Origin: JAJEFO01 sp965208685
GTDB taxonomy: Bacteria; Pseudomonadota; Alphaproteobacteria; Rhodobacterales; Rhodobacteraceae
Direction of reading: 5' to 3'
NCBI GenBank assembly: GCA_965208685.1
Contig: CBDBPL010000007.1
Coordinates: forward strand, 2,976,001-3,040,000
DNA: 64,000 nt
Shown: positions 1-8,906 of the stretch, in pieces
Position numbering within the stretch: the stretch's first letter is position 1
Layout of the letters: the number at the start of each line of letters is the position of its first letter
Notes under the pieces: generated by a model
What the model was told of the DNA's origin: nothing
The model's database searches: none
What the model saw: the letters and a program-made list of their open reading frames with translations, nothing else
Position numbers and translations under genes: made by a program

Positions 1-1084
1 CCGTGCCGAAGATCGAGGAAAACGACCCGGAAGGCAGCTTGCCGGGCATCGCCTTCGCCATGCACTGCCAGAGCAGGTCGAAGAGCCGGATCCGGGTCTC
101 GAAATAGTAGCCCTGCGGCGCTGTCGAACCGGCATGGAAAACCGTGCCTTCCTCTGTCATGACCTCAAGCGGGGCGAAGGATCCAGCATTGGCAAAGCGG
201 TCCGGATCGCAGAGCGCCTTGAAGATCATCTGCGACGAGATGACCGCGCCGTCCCGGCTGGTGTTGTACGGCGCTGCGAGCTCGTGCGGATTGCCGCGAA
301 GATCGACCGTGAAGCGCTCGTCGGAGATCGAGATGGCCGCACGCCAGCATGCGCCGTCATCCTGCTCCTCCTCGACCTCGAAACGCCCCTTGGGAAGCGC
401 GCGAAGGCCGGCAAGCGCACGGGCGCGCCCCGTCTCGAAGGATTCGGCGATCGCCCGTTCGACCGCCTCGCGCCCGAACTTCGCGAAGAGCGCAAGGATC
501 TGTCCCTCCGCAGTGTTGCTGGCGGCGACCTGCGCCCAGAGATCGCCATGCACGAATTCCGGCAGGCGCGAGTTGGTCTCGATGATGTCGAAGACTGCCC
601 GAACCGGCTGCCCGCGCCTGAAGAGCCGGACTGCGGGCAGGCGCAGCCCCTCCGCAAAGATCTCGGACACGTCAGTTGCCATCGAGCCGGGCACCTTGCC
701 GCCGATGTCGCCCCAGTGGGCGATCGAGGCCGACCAGGCAACGCGCGCACCCCCAAAAAACACCGGCTTGGCGATCACCACGTCATTCAGGTGCGTCACG
801 CCGCCGTAGTTCGGGTCGTTGGTGACGAAGACATCGCCTTCCTCGATGGCATCGCCATGCCTTTCGACCAGGACCTTCACGGCCTTGTCCAGCACGCCGA
901 CAAAGGTCGGAATCCCCGCCCCCGAACTGACAAGACTGCCGGCCGCATCCGTCACGCCCGTGCCGACATCCAGCACCTCGTAGATGATCGGGCTCATCGC
1001 CGTCTTGCGCAGCACGGCAAACATCTCTTCCGCCGCATTCTCCAGGCCCGCCTGGATGACCGAGAGCGTGAAGGGGTCCGGCAT
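1..1084 (-). CDS. Hydantoinase B/oxoprolinase family protein (partial, C-terminus outside window)
   Basis: Second HyuB-type subunit of the operon; the ATG at 1084 opens about 361 residues that run off the left edge. HyuB proteins pair with HyuA to carry out ATP-dependent opening of a cyclic amide (hydantoin, 5-oxoproline, N-methylhydantoin). The start resembles the HyuB at 2994-4655: both carry the early segment MFAxxRKTAMS, then EVLDxGTGxTDAxG, SSGAGIPxFVGVLDK and TNDPxxGGVTHLND. The start codon overlaps the stop of the M24 gene as ATGA, so the two are translationally coupled. Family is certain; substrate is unknown. The two HyuBs are diverged paralogues, so this may be a second subunit or a separate activity sharing the single HyuA. 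Confidence 0.9.
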   Translation of the reverse strand, partial: MPDPFTLSVIQAGLENAAEEMFAVLRKTAMSPIIYEVLDVGTGVTDAAGSLVSSGAGIPTFVGVLDKAVKVLVERHGDAIEEGDVFVTNDPNYGGVTHLNDVVIAKPVFFGGARVAWSASIAHWGDIGGKVPGSMATDVSEIFAEGLRLPAVRLFRRGQPVRAVFDIIETNSRLPEFVHGDLWAQVAASNTAEGQILALFAKFGREAVERAIAESFETGRARALAGLRALPKGRFEVEEEQDDGACWRAAISISDERFTVDLRGNPHELAAPYNTSRDGAVISSQMIFKALCDPDRFANAGSFAPLEVMTEEGTVFHAGSTAPQGYYFETRIRLFDLLWQCMAKAMPGKLPSGSFSSIFGT

Positions 1085-2175
1085 CAGATCATCTTCGGAT
1101 CACGCGGCAGTTCCGACAGGATTTCCGGCCCGTTCTCGCGCAGGATCACGATTTCCTCCAGGCGGATGCCGAATCGGCCCGGCAAGTAGATTCCGGGCTC
1201 GATGGAAAAGACCATGCCTGGCATCAGCACCGTCTCCGAGACCGAGGTCAGGTAGGGCGGCTCGTGCACCTCGACGCCCAGGCCGTGGCCGGTGCGGTGA
1301 AGAAAGTTGGGGCCGTACCCGGCCTCCGTGATGACTCCGCGTGCCGCCGCGTCGACATCCTTCGCGAGCACGCCTGGCCGTGCAGCCGACACGGCAGCCT
1401 GCACCGCGGCTTCGACGATGGCGTGCACTTCGAGATAGCCCTCGGGCGGCGTGCCCAGCACAGCCATGCGGGTGATGTCGCTCGAAAGGCCGTCCATTCC
1501 CGCGCCGATATCCATTACCACCGCGTCCCCGGACCGCAGCACGGTTTCTCCGGTGTGGTGATGCGGCATGGCGCCGTTGCCGCCGGCTCCGACGATGGTG
1601 AAGAGCGGCGAAGCGCCAAGCGCGGAAAAGCGCGCACGGATGACCCTGGCGACATCCAGTTCCGTCATGCCCGGCTTCATCGCGGCCCAACCGGCCTGCA
1701 TCGCCTGATCGGCATGCAGCGCGTTTCGCTTGAGCACGGCGTACTCGTCATCATCCTTCTGCATGCGCAACATGCCGACAGTCGACGCCGTGAACTGCCG
1801 ATCCGCGTCCGGCAGCGCGTCCTGCACCAGCGCCGCGAAGTCGGCTCGCATGGTCTCGTCCAGCACGATGCGGGCCGCGCCACCCGCCCCCAGCTCGGCG
1901 ACAAGGCTGTCGAACGCCCCTTCAGGCCCGTCGGCGTCGGACCATTCGTGGAACGGCAGGTCTGTGCCGCGGCGCGACCCATCCGCGTTGAGCTCCGGCA
2001 TCAGCAGCGCGGCACTGGACGCGCTGACACAGAGCAGGCAAGGACGCTCGTCGGCGTGAGGAACGAAACCGAGAAGCCATTGCATGTGCGCCCCCGGCCC
2101 CAACGCGACCAGGTCGACGCATTCCCGCTTCATCCGCGCGCGAAGCGCCGAGATCCGTTCTTCCGTCTGCAACAT
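1084..2175 (-). CDS. M24 family metallopeptidase / Xaa-Pro aminopeptidase-like hydrolase
   Basis: 363 residues with the two-domain layout of the M24 'pita-bread' family: a creatinase/prolidase-type N-terminal domain to about residue 130 and a catalytic domain after it. The usual metal ligands are all visible: Asp in VMDIGAG, Asp in SSDITR, His in RTGHGLG, Glu in SIEPGIY and Glu in RLEEIV. Members cleave Xaa-Pro bonds or, as in creatinase, C-N bonds of small molecules. The gene lies 9 nt after the racemase and overlaps the next HyuB by ATGA. With HyuAB and a racemase as neighbours it more likely acts on the opened ring product or a dipeptide-like compound than in general protein turnover; that is inference. 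Confidence 0.88.
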   Translation of the reverse strand: MLQTEERISALRARMKRECVDLVALGPGAHMQWLLGFVPHADERPCLLCVSASSAALLMPELNADGSRRGTDLPFHEWSDADGPEGAFDSLVAELGAGGAARIVLDETMRADFAALVQDALPDADRQFTASTVGMLRMQKDDDEYAVLKRNALHADQAMQAGWAAMKPGMTELDVARVIRARFSALGASPLFTIVGAGGNGAMPHHHTGETVLRSGDAVVMDIGAGMDGLSSDITRMAVLGTPPEGYLEVHAIVEAAVQAAVSAARPGVLAKDVDAAARGVITEAGYGPNFLHRTGHGLGVEVHEPPYLTSVSETVLMPGMVFSIEPGIYLPGRFGIRLEEIVILRENGPEILSELPRDPKMI

Positions 2176-2184
2176 GCCTTCCCC

Positions 2185-2982
2185 CTATCCTGCAGGCACC
2201 ACGATGCGTCCGCCGAAGGCCTCGCCCCGGTCGAAACTGCCGATGGCGGCAATCTCGGCTTCAGGGGGCGCTTCGCAGGACCAGCGGCGCGAGGGGCGCC
2301 AGCCACAATCGCGTTTCAGAAGCGCGCCATATTCGGCACGCTTCAACGCCGCTATGGACGGATCGACGACCGGAACGCCAAGCTTCCGCTCCAATTCCGC
2401 AAAAAACCCCACCTCCATGGTGCAGCCAAGGATCAGCGCTTCGGCATAGTCCTCTTCAACCGCCCTTCGCCCGGCATCGATCAGCATGCGTTCGGTGCGG
2501 GCATGATCCTCCTGGAACTCCGTCACGCCCAGCTCGACATGGTAGAATCCGGCCAGCCGGTCACGATGGCCGAGCGCATGGACCGTCGCCTGCATCTGGT
2601 CCACCCACTTTCGCCGCCCGACGATCACGCCGAAACGGTTGCACAGGCTCGCGGCGATCTCGCAGGACGCGGCGCAGGGTGCGGTCACCACCATCTCGCC
2701 CGAAATCTCGCGGGCCTCGGCCAGCGCGGTGTCATAGAAGCAGCCGATGGCCAAGGCGTCGAAGCCCTCCTTCGCTGCCTGCCGCACGGCCCTGATGATT
2801 CCGCCGGTGACCATGCCCTCGTAGCTCCGGTACTCGATGTGACTGAAGCTGCCGACATCGTCAGGAAGCGAAGTGACGTGCACCTCGGTTCCGTCCAGCT
2901 TGTAGTCCCGTGCCATCTCGGCAAACAGCTCGTCATGCCCCGCGCGATGCGCGACTGGGCTGAGATACATGATCCGGACCAT
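2185..2982 (-). CDS. Aspartate/glutamate/hydantoin racemase family protein
   Basis: 265 residues. The two catalytic-type cysteines of the Asp/Glu racemase superfamily are visible in AIGCFYDTAL (about residue 100) and LILGCTMEVG (about residue 185), each at the end of a hydrophobic strand. Hydantoin racemases of this family interconvert D and L 5-substituted hydantoins so that a stereospecific ring-opening enzyme can use both isomers. It lies between HyuB and the M24 hydrolase with 11 and 9 nt gaps, which fits that role. The tail after about residue 225 is Arg/Trp-rich and less typical. Maleate isomerase or amino-acid racemase activity cannot be excluded. Confidence 0.85.
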   Translation of the reverse strand: MVRIMYLSPVAHRAGHDELFAEMARDYKLDGTEVHVTSLPDDVGSFSHIEYRSYEGMVTGGIIRAVRQAAKEGFDALAIGCFYDTALAEAREISGEMVVTAPCAASCEIAASLCNRFGVIVGRRKWVDQMQATVHALGHRDRLAGFYHVELGVTEFQEDHARTERMLIDAGRRAVEEDYAEALILGCTMEVGFFAELERKLGVPVVDPSIAALKRAEYGALLKRDCGWRPSRRWSCEAPPEAEIAAIGSFDRGEAFGGRIVVPAG

Positions 2983-2993
2983 CTTTCCCTCCT

Positions 2994-4655
2994 TCAGATC
3001 GTGATACCGTAGACTTCGGCTGCCCGTTCGGCCGACAGCAGGCCGTTCTTGACGTCCTCACGCACGCTCGCGGCATCCCGTTCCTTCGGGTCACCGTAGC
3101 CACCGCCACTGGCGGTGACGATGCGGATTACGTCGTCGGTGTTGACCGGAAGGCCCGACACGAAGGAATACACTTCCTGGCTGCCGTCGGTCTTGAGCAC
3201 CTCGACATAGTTTCCCGACCCTTCAAGGCCGCCTTCGAGCGCCCAGGGCTTGATGCGCGACCGCGTGTAGCCGGCCGTCAGAAAGCCGTCGTTGGTGCGG
3301 ATGCGGTATTCGAGCCGCAGCCCCCTGCCCCCGGTGAACTTCCCTTCGCCGCCCGGTTCGGTGTTCAGCTCCATCCGGTCGACGAACAGTCCGTTGCGGC
3401 TCTCGGATATTTCGGCGGGCGTGTTGTAGGTCTCGCCATGAAAGCCGGAGAAGACGCACGGATTGCCGTCGCGCCCCTCCCAGGCGCCCCAACCGCCGAG
3501 CTGCGGCTCGATGATCGTGTATTGCCGACCCGTATCGGGGTGAATGCCGCCGACAAAGGTGCCGCAGATGGAGGAGAAGTGCCCTGCCGGCAGGCGTTCG
3601 GGCACGTGCGGCGCCAGGCAGCGCCAGATCAGGTCATAGACCCTGACCTCCGTCTCGAAATAGAACCCGATGGCGGAAGGCTCGCGTGCGTGAAACACCG
3701 AGCCTTCGCGGGTCAGGACCTTGAGCGGCCGAAACGATCCGTCGTTGGCAGGCGTGTCAGGGTCCGTGAGCGACTTGAAGACCATCTGGGCGCAGACCAC
3801 GGTGCCGTCGCGGCTGGTGTTGGTCGGGCCCGGATCCTGATCGGGGTTGTCGCGCAGGTCGACGGTGAACTCCTCATCCGAGATCGTGATCCTGACGTTG
3901 AAGACCCTCCCGTCGTCCTGTTCCTCGCTGAGTTCGAACGTGCCCTTGGGGAGCTTGCCGAGTTCGGCCCTGGCGGTGGCTTCTCCGAAGGCCGCGAAAC
4001 TCTCCATCGCGGCGTTGAACGTCGCCACGCCGTACTTCATGGCCAGGTCCTCCAGCCGCCGAGCGCCGATGCGGACCGAGGCGATGGCAGCCCAGACGTC
4101 GCCCAGCAGAAAGTCGGGCATGCGCGAATTCACGGTGATGATGTCCATCACCGCCTCGTCGGTCTCGCCGCCGCTGATCAGCTTGACGCCGGGCAGGCGC
4201 AGTCCTTCCTGGAAGATCTCGGTCGCCTCGCCGCTCAGCGAACCAGGAGCCATTCCGCCGACGTCGGAATTGTGCGCGATGTTCGCGGTCCATGCGATCA
4301 AGTCTCCCCCGGCAAAGACCGGCATGGCCAGCACGAGGTCGTTCAGGTGCGTGACACCGCCGTGATAGGGATCGTTGGTGATGAACACGTCGCCCGGCTG
4401 GATGTCACCGGGCTTGTCGAACTTCCGGAGCAGCGTCCGGACGGACTTGTCGAGCACGCCAACGAAGGCCGGGATGCCCGCGCCCGACGAGGCGATGCGC
4501 CCCTCGGCATCGGTGATGCCGGTTCCCATGTCAAGCACCTCGTAGATGATGCTGGACATCGCCGTCTTGCGCATCGCCGCGAACATTTCGTCCGCAGCGG
4601 CCTGCAGCGAGTTTTGAATGATCTCGAGCGTGATCGGATCGTTTGCCTGAGTCAT
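2994..4655 (-). CDS. Hydantoinase B/oxoprolinase family protein
   Basis: 553 residues from the ATG at 4655, preceded by GAGGG eight nt upstream; an ATG at 4673 (MTEGTA...) overlapping the HyuA stop is the alternative. HyuB-type subunit of an ATP-dependent cyclic-amide hydrolase, with the family segments ITNDPYHGGVTHLNDLV, SGAGIPAFVGVLDKSV, NTSRDGTVV, and a glycine-rich C-terminal region (GGWGAWEGRDG, EPGGEGKFTGG, SGGGYGDPKERD). It directly follows HyuA, the usual order, and should form a complex with it. The substrate cannot be read from the sequence. Confidence 0.92.
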   Translation of the reverse strand: MTQANDPITLEIIQNSLQAAADEMFAAMRKTAMSSIIYEVLDMGTGITDAEGRIASSGAGIPAFVGVLDKSVRTLLRKFDKPGDIQPGDVFITNDPYHGGVTHLNDLVLAMPVFAGGDLIAWTANIAHNSDVGGMAPGSLSGEATEIFQEGLRLPGVKLISGGETDEAVMDIITVNSRMPDFLLGDVWAAIASVRIGARRLEDLAMKYGVATFNAAMESFAAFGEATARAELGKLPKGTFELSEEQDDGRVFNVRITISDEEFTVDLRDNPDQDPGPTNTSRDGTVVCAQMVFKSLTDPDTPANDGSFRPLKVLTREGSVFHAREPSAIGFYFETEVRVYDLIWRCLAPHVPERLPAGHFSSICGTFVGGIHPDTGRQYTIIEPQLGGWGAWEGRDGNPCVFSGFHGETYNTPAEISESRNGLFVDRMELNTEPGGEGKFTGGRGLRLEYRIRTNDGFLTAGYTRSRIKPWALEGGLEGSGNYVEVLKTDGSQEVYSFVSGLPVNTDDVIRIVTASGGGYGDPKERDAASVREDVKNGLLSAERAAEVYGITI

Positions 4656-4665
4656 CGCCGTACCC

Positions 4666-6741
4666 TCAGTCATGAATCGTGATGTGAACGTTGCGATAGG
4701 CGTCGACCTCGACCGCATTGCCGGGATGGATCACCGCGGTGGCGCCGCTGTCCTCGACAATGGCCGGGCCCTCAAATGACATGCCGGCGCGCAACGCCTC
4801 GCCGTCATAGATCGTGGCCTCGTGCCTGCCTTCCAGCGCATAGTCGACCATGCGTCGCCCCTTGACCGCGTCGGAGGCGTCCGAACCGCCGATTGGCTCA
4901 GGGTGCATCTCGAGCTTGCCGACCTCGGCCTTCGCCACCAGGTGGATGCCCACCATCTCGACGGGAGCGTCCAGCCTGTAGGTGTATTCGCGCTCGTAGG
5001 TCCTGTGGAAATCCTCGGTTATGCGCGCGAGGCTCGCGTCGGTGATCGCGCCCTCCGGGAGCAAGACCTCGGTCGTGTGCTCCTGGTTCTGGTAGCGGAA
5101 CTTGCTGTAGCGCAGGAAAGAGATCCGGTCCGCGCCAACCCCTTCTTCGGCGAAGGTTGCCAGCGCCTTGGCTTCCGCCTCGGCGAAGGTGCTCTCGATC
5201 TCGTCGCCGGCACCATCGACCAGCTCGACGAGATGCGTCACGAACTGGTCCCGGCGCAGGTCCGACATCATCATGCCCCAGGCCGAGAAGACGCTGGCGG
5301 CGGCAGGCACGACCACCTTCCTGACCTGCAGCTCCTGGCCCAACGCCACCGCATGCATCGCGCCGCCGCCGCCGAAGGCCAGAAGCGTGAAGTCCCGCGT
5401 GTCGAAGCCCCGGTTCAGCGACACCAGCTTCAGCGCGTTGACCATGTTGTTGTTCGCTATGCGTATGATGCCTTCGGCCGCCTGGTCGGGCCCGACGCCG
5501 AGCTTCGCGCCAAGCGACCTGATCGACCTTTCGACGGCGTCCATGTCCGCCTGAATCGCGCCGCCGCAAAAGTACTCGCGGTTGATCCGGCCGAGCCAGA
5601 GGTTGGCGTCCGTCGTCGTTGCCTCGGCACCGCCCTTCCCGTAGGCCGCCGGGCCAGGCAACGCACCGGCCGATTGCGGCCCGACGTGAAGCTTGCCAAA
5701 GTCGTCGACCCAGGCGATCGAGCCGCCGCCATTGCCGATCTCGACAAGGTCGACCACCGGCACCATGATCGGGTAGCCGGCCGACTTGCGGCTGCGCTCG
5801 ATCCAGTAGTCCGTCATGATCCGAACCTCGCCGTTCTCGATCAACGAGCACTTCGCGGTGGTTCCGCCGATGTCGAGCGCCAGCACGTTCGGCTCGCCGA
5901 TCAGCCGGCCCAGCTCCGCCGCGCCCCAGAAACCCGAAGCCGGTCCGCTCTCGACCATGGTGATCGGCGTGCGCGAGGTGGCATCGAGCGAGTCGATGCC
6001 GCAGTTCGACTGCATGATGTAGGGTCGGCCGCCGAAACCCCGCGAGGCGAGCCCTTCGTCGAGCCTGCGGAGATAGCGCGCCGCCACGGGCTGCACGTAG
6101 GCCGACAGGACGGCGGTGTTCGTCCGCTCGTATTCCCGCCACTCGCGCGTGATCTGGTGCGAGGAGACGACCGAGGCCTCGGGCCATAGACGCTGCGCCT
6201 CGGCCAGCGCGGCCTCCTCGTGGGCGGTGTTGGCGTAGGAATGAAGGAAGCTGATCGCCACGGCCTCGACCCCTTCCGCACGAAACGTGTCGAGGATTGC
6301 GGGCAGGCCCGAGAGATCGAGCGGCGTGCGCTCCGCGCCGGTATAGGTCATCCGGCCCGGCAGCTCCGCCCGGAGATGGCGCGGCACGAAGGGCTCGGGC
6401 TTTTCGTAGTGCAGGTTGAAGAAGTCCGGCCGGTTGCCGCGCGCGATTTCCAGCGTGTCACGGAAGCCCTCGGTGGTGACGAGCCCGACCTTCACGCCCT
6501 TGCGCTCGGTCAGCGCGTTGATGACGACGGTTGTGCCGTGCGCCAGGAAGTCGACCCCCGACGGATCGATCCCGCCCCTTTCCAGAACGTCCAGAACGCC
6601 CTTCTCGAAGTCCGGCGGCGTGGTGTCGGCCTTGGCCGTCACGATCCGGCTGGCGCCGGAGTCCTGATCGGTCTCGAAACAGACAAGGTCGGTGAACGTG
6701 CCGCCGACATCCGTGGCCACGCGGCGGGTGATCCTACCCAT
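4666..6741 (-). CDS. Hydantoinase A/5-oxoprolinase family protein
   Basis: 691 residues, normal length for HyuA. The acetate-kinase/Hsp70-like ATP-binding fold is shown by phosphate loops ATDVGGTFTDLVCF near the N-terminus and LALDIGGTTAKCSLI near residue 290, and the family segment LLAFGGGGAMHA near residue 455. HyuA activates the substrate amide with ATP and acts with HyuB. The start overlaps the end of the GAF gene by 8 nt. Family members include N-methylhydantoin hydrolase of creatinine breakdown, 5-oxoprolinase and acetophenone carboxylase; the racemase, the M24 hydrolase and the oligopeptide-type importer favour a hydantoin, lactam or small cyclic peptide substrate (inference). Confidence 0.92.
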   Translation of the reverse strand: MGRITRRVATDVGGTFTDLVCFETDQDSGASRIVTAKADTTPPDFEKGVLDVLERGGIDPSGVDFLAHGTTVVINALTERKGVKVGLVTTEGFRDTLEIARGNRPDFFNLHYEKPEPFVPRHLRAELPGRMTYTGAERTPLDLSGLPAILDTFRAEGVEAVAISFLHSYANTAHEEAALAEAQRLWPEASVVSSHQITREWREYERTNTAVLSAYVQPVAARYLRRLDEGLASRGFGGRPYIMQSNCGIDSLDATSRTPITMVESGPASGFWGAAELGRLIGEPNVLALDIGGTTAKCSLIENGEVRIMTDYWIERSRKSAGYPIMVPVVDLVEIGNGGGSIAWVDDFGKLHVGPQSAGALPGPAAYGKGGAEATTTDANLWLGRINREYFCGGAIQADMDAVERSIRSLGAKLGVGPDQAAEGIIRIANNNMVNALKLVSLNRGFDTRDFTLLAFGGGGAMHAVALGQELQVRKVVVPAAASVFSAWGMMMSDLRRDQFVTHLVELVDGAGDEIESTFAEAEAKALATFAEEGVGADRISFLRYSKFRYQNQEHTTEVLLPEGAITDASLARITEDFHRTYEREYTYRLDAPVEMVGIHLVAKAEVGKLEMHPEPIGGSDASDAVKGRRMVDYALEGRHEATIYDGEALRAGMSFEGPAIVEDSGATAVIHPGNAVEVDAYRNVHITIHD

Positions 6742-7234
6742 TGGCGCCTCCTTCTTCGTTCCGGGTGCTTTCCGCCATCAGGAAGGCAAGCGCCCCGGCG
6801 GGTTTCAGCGATTGGGCCGCCGTGACGCGGCCTGGCGTGTAGTGCCCCGCCTCGTGCAGGCAGTTCAGCGTCCCGCGCAACCTGCCTCGGATCACGACGG
6901 GCAGGTTCAGGCAGCTCTCGCATCCGAGCGACCGGATCATCTCGTGGTCTGCGAAGACCTCCGCGATCTCATCGATGCTGTTGGCGACGAAGGTCTCGTG
7001 CCTGTCGACCACGACTTCGGACCAGCGGTTGTGCATGCGCGGCTTCTCCCCTTGCGGCGGATAGCTGTCCGGCATGTTGGTATAGCTCCGCCAGGCAACG
7101 CCTCGATCGTGATCGATCTCCATCAGCGTGAAAAGCTTGACGCCGATCGTCCGGTCGACCAGCCGCTCCAGCGCCCGGTAGGTCGTGCCCGGCTGGCCCC
7201 GATCGGTAGCGAGGGCCTCTGCGATCTCCATCAT
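6734..7234 (-). CDS. GAF domain-containing protein
   Basis: 166 residues forming one GAF domain with no enzymatic or DNA-binding module. It has the typical KLFTLMEID strand near residue 33, and the segment SLGCESCLNLPVVIRGRLRGTLNCLH (around residues 100-125) of small stand-alone GAF proteins. Overlaps the upstream ATPase gene (ATGA) and the downstream hyuA gene (8 nt), so it is a fixed part of the operon. It may bind the ring substrate or a related small molecule, or sense redox through the Cys pair (GCESC); neither is shown by sequence. Confidence 0.82.
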   Translation of the reverse strand: MMEIAEALATDRGQPGTTYRALERLVDRTIGVKLFTLMEIDHDRGVAWRSYTNMPDSYPPQGEKPRMHNRWSEVVVDRHETFVANSIDEIAEVFADHEMIRSLGCESCLNLPVVIRGRLRGTLNCLHEAGHYTPGRVTAAQSLKPAGALAFLMAESTRNEEGGANG

Positions 7235-8037
7235 GCGAGCAATCCTCCGGACAGTGACTCTCTCAGCTTCAGTTCGTCATCGGCAATCACCGGGACCGCG
7301 CCGATCAGCTGGCGGGTATAGTCCACTTGCGGATCCTCGAAGATCACCCGGGTCTCCGCGCACTCAACCAGCTTCCCTGCACGAAACACGGCGACGCGGT
7401 CAGCGACGTTGCGCACGACGGACAGGTCATGCGTGATGAAGACATAGCTGAGGCCCTTCACGCGCCTCAGGTCGTCAAGAAGGCGAAGCACGCGCGCCTG
7501 CACCAGGACATCGAGCGCGGACGTCGGCTCGTCGAGGATCACCAGCCGGGACTGGCAGGCGAGCGCGCGGGCAACGGCAACGCGCTGGCACTGGCCACCC
7601 GACAAGGCTGCTGGCGGGCGCCGGCGGAAGTCTCCCGGCAGGCCGACCTCTTCCAGCGCATCCTCGACCAAGCGCCAGCGATCGGAACGCGCGCCAATGC
7701 CGAAGACATCGAGACCAAGCCGGATTGACGCCCCTACGGAACGCTTGGGGTTCAGCGACGACAGCGGGTTCTGCTGGACCAACTGGATCGCGCTGCGATG
7801 TTCCAGCGTCCGGCGGACGGGCAGGCCCTTGCCGTCGAACCAGATCTCGCCCGAGGACTGGCCGAAGACGCCGAGGATCATGTTGGCGAGCGTGGTCTTG
7901 CCCGACCCGCTCTCGCCCACCACGGCCAGGCATTCGCCCTGCGCCACGTCAAAGCTGACATCGCGTACGGCGTGCACGGCGCGGGGTCCCGAGCCGAAAG
8001 TCTTGCTGACATGCCTGAGCGACAGAAGCGGGGTCAT
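7231..8037 (-). CDS. ABC transporter ATP-binding protein, oligopeptide/dipeptide type (DppF/OppF-like)
   Basis: 268 residues. Walker A GESGSGKTT near residue 42, signature LSGGQCQRVAVARAL, Walker B LVILDEPTSALD, and the oligopeptide-family C-terminal part (FEDPQVDYTRQLIGAVP). Energises import with the ATPase at 8034-8906. The Cys in the signature (GGQCQRV for the more usual GGQRQRV) is a small variation. ATGA overlaps on both sides show tight coupling. Cytoplasmic face of the inner membrane. Confidence 0.93.
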   Translation of the reverse strand: MTPLLSLRHVSKTFGSGPRAVHAVRDVSFDVAQGECLAVVGESGSGKTTLANMILGVFGQSSGEIWFDGKGLPVRRTLEHRSAIQLVQQNPLSSLNPKRSVGASIRLGLDVFGIGARSDRWRLVEDALEEVGLPGDFRRRPPAALSGGQCQRVAVARALACQSRLVILDEPTSALDVLVQARVLRLLDDLRRVKGLSYVFITHDLSVVRNVADRVAVFRAGKLVECAETRVIFEDPQVDYTRQLIGAVPVIADDELKLRESLSGGLLA

Positions 8038-8906
8038 GCCGTGCCTCCCTCGTGCACCACCATCGGGTCGAGGAAAGCCGACTCGCTGTCGCTGAGATCC
8101 GGAAGGCCGCCACCGGTGATGCGTGGTACCGCCGCCATCAGCGCACGGGTATAGGCATGCCCGGGGTCTTCGAAGATCGCCCGGGTGGGTCCCTGCTCGA
8201 CGATGCGCCCGCGATAGATCACGAAGACCCGGTCGGCAAACTCCCGGACCACCCCCAGGTTGTGCGAGATGAAGAAGACCGCGGTGCCGCTCCGCTCGAC
8301 CAGGTCGTGCATCAGCTTCAGCGTCTGCGCCTGCACGGTCACGTCAAGCGCCGTGCCCGGCTCGTCGGCGATCAGGAGCGAAGGGTGGTTGGCCAGCGCC
8401 ATCGCGATGACGACCCTCTGGTTCATGCCGCCAGAGAGCTGGAACGGATAGGCGCCGAGGACCCGGACGTGGTCGTGGATCGAGACCGACTGCAGAAGCG
8501 TGCCCGCCCGCTCGTCCGCAGACTCGCGCGAGAGTTTCGGGTCGCGCCGGCGCAGCACCTCCGCGAATTGGGTACCAATGGTGAAGACAGGGTTCAGCGA
8601 CGAGGTCGGGTCCTGAAAGATCATCGAGATCGACGTGCCGCGAAGCGCTTGCCACTGGCGCGGGCTCAGCCGGTTCAGGTCCTCGCCTTCGAAGAAGAGC
8701 CCGCCCTCGACCCGGGCGGAAGGCAGCTCCTGCAGGAGTCCGAGCACGATCCGCGCGGTCACCGACTTGCCCGACCCGCTCTCGCCGACCAGCGCCACGC
8801 GCTCGCCGGCGTGGATGTCGAGCGAGATGCCGTGCAGCACTTCGGACGTGCCGGAATAGCCCCGAAATCGCAGGCGAAGGTCACGGATTTCCAGGACTTC
8901 GCTCAC
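8034..8906 (-). CDS. ABC transporter ATP-binding protein, oligopeptide/dipeptide type (DppD/OppD-like)
   Basis: 290 residues from a GTG start that overlaps the permease stop as GTGA. Walker A GESGSGKS, signature LSGGMNQRVVIAMAL, Walker B LLIADEPGTALDV, and the C-terminal oligopeptide_HPY-type segment FEDPGHAYTRALMAAVP. Forms the nucleotide-binding heterodimer with the downstream ATPase. Confidence 0.93.
   Translation of the reverse strand: MSEVLEIRDLRLRFRGYSGTSEVLHGISLDIHAGERVALVGESGSGKSVTARIVLGLLQELPSARVEGGLFFEGEDLNRLSPRQWQALRGTSISMIFQDPTSSLNPVFTIGTQFAEVLRRRDPKLSRESADERAGTLLQSVSIHDHVRVLGAYPFQLSGGMNQRVVIAMALANHPSLLIADEPGTALDVTVQAQTLKLMHDLVERSGTAVFFISHNLGVVREFADRVFVIYRGRIVEQGPTRAIFEDPGHAYTRALMAAVPRITGGGLPDLSDSESAFLDPMVVHEGGTA

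Noticed and set aside
1264..3012. Very long plus-strand open frame opposite the M24 and racemase genes
   Set aside because: High-GC antisense shadow; composition lacks protein-like hydrophobic pattern and the minus strand holds clear genes. The same holds for 3438-4682, 4822-6189, 10153-11718 and 14024-15712.
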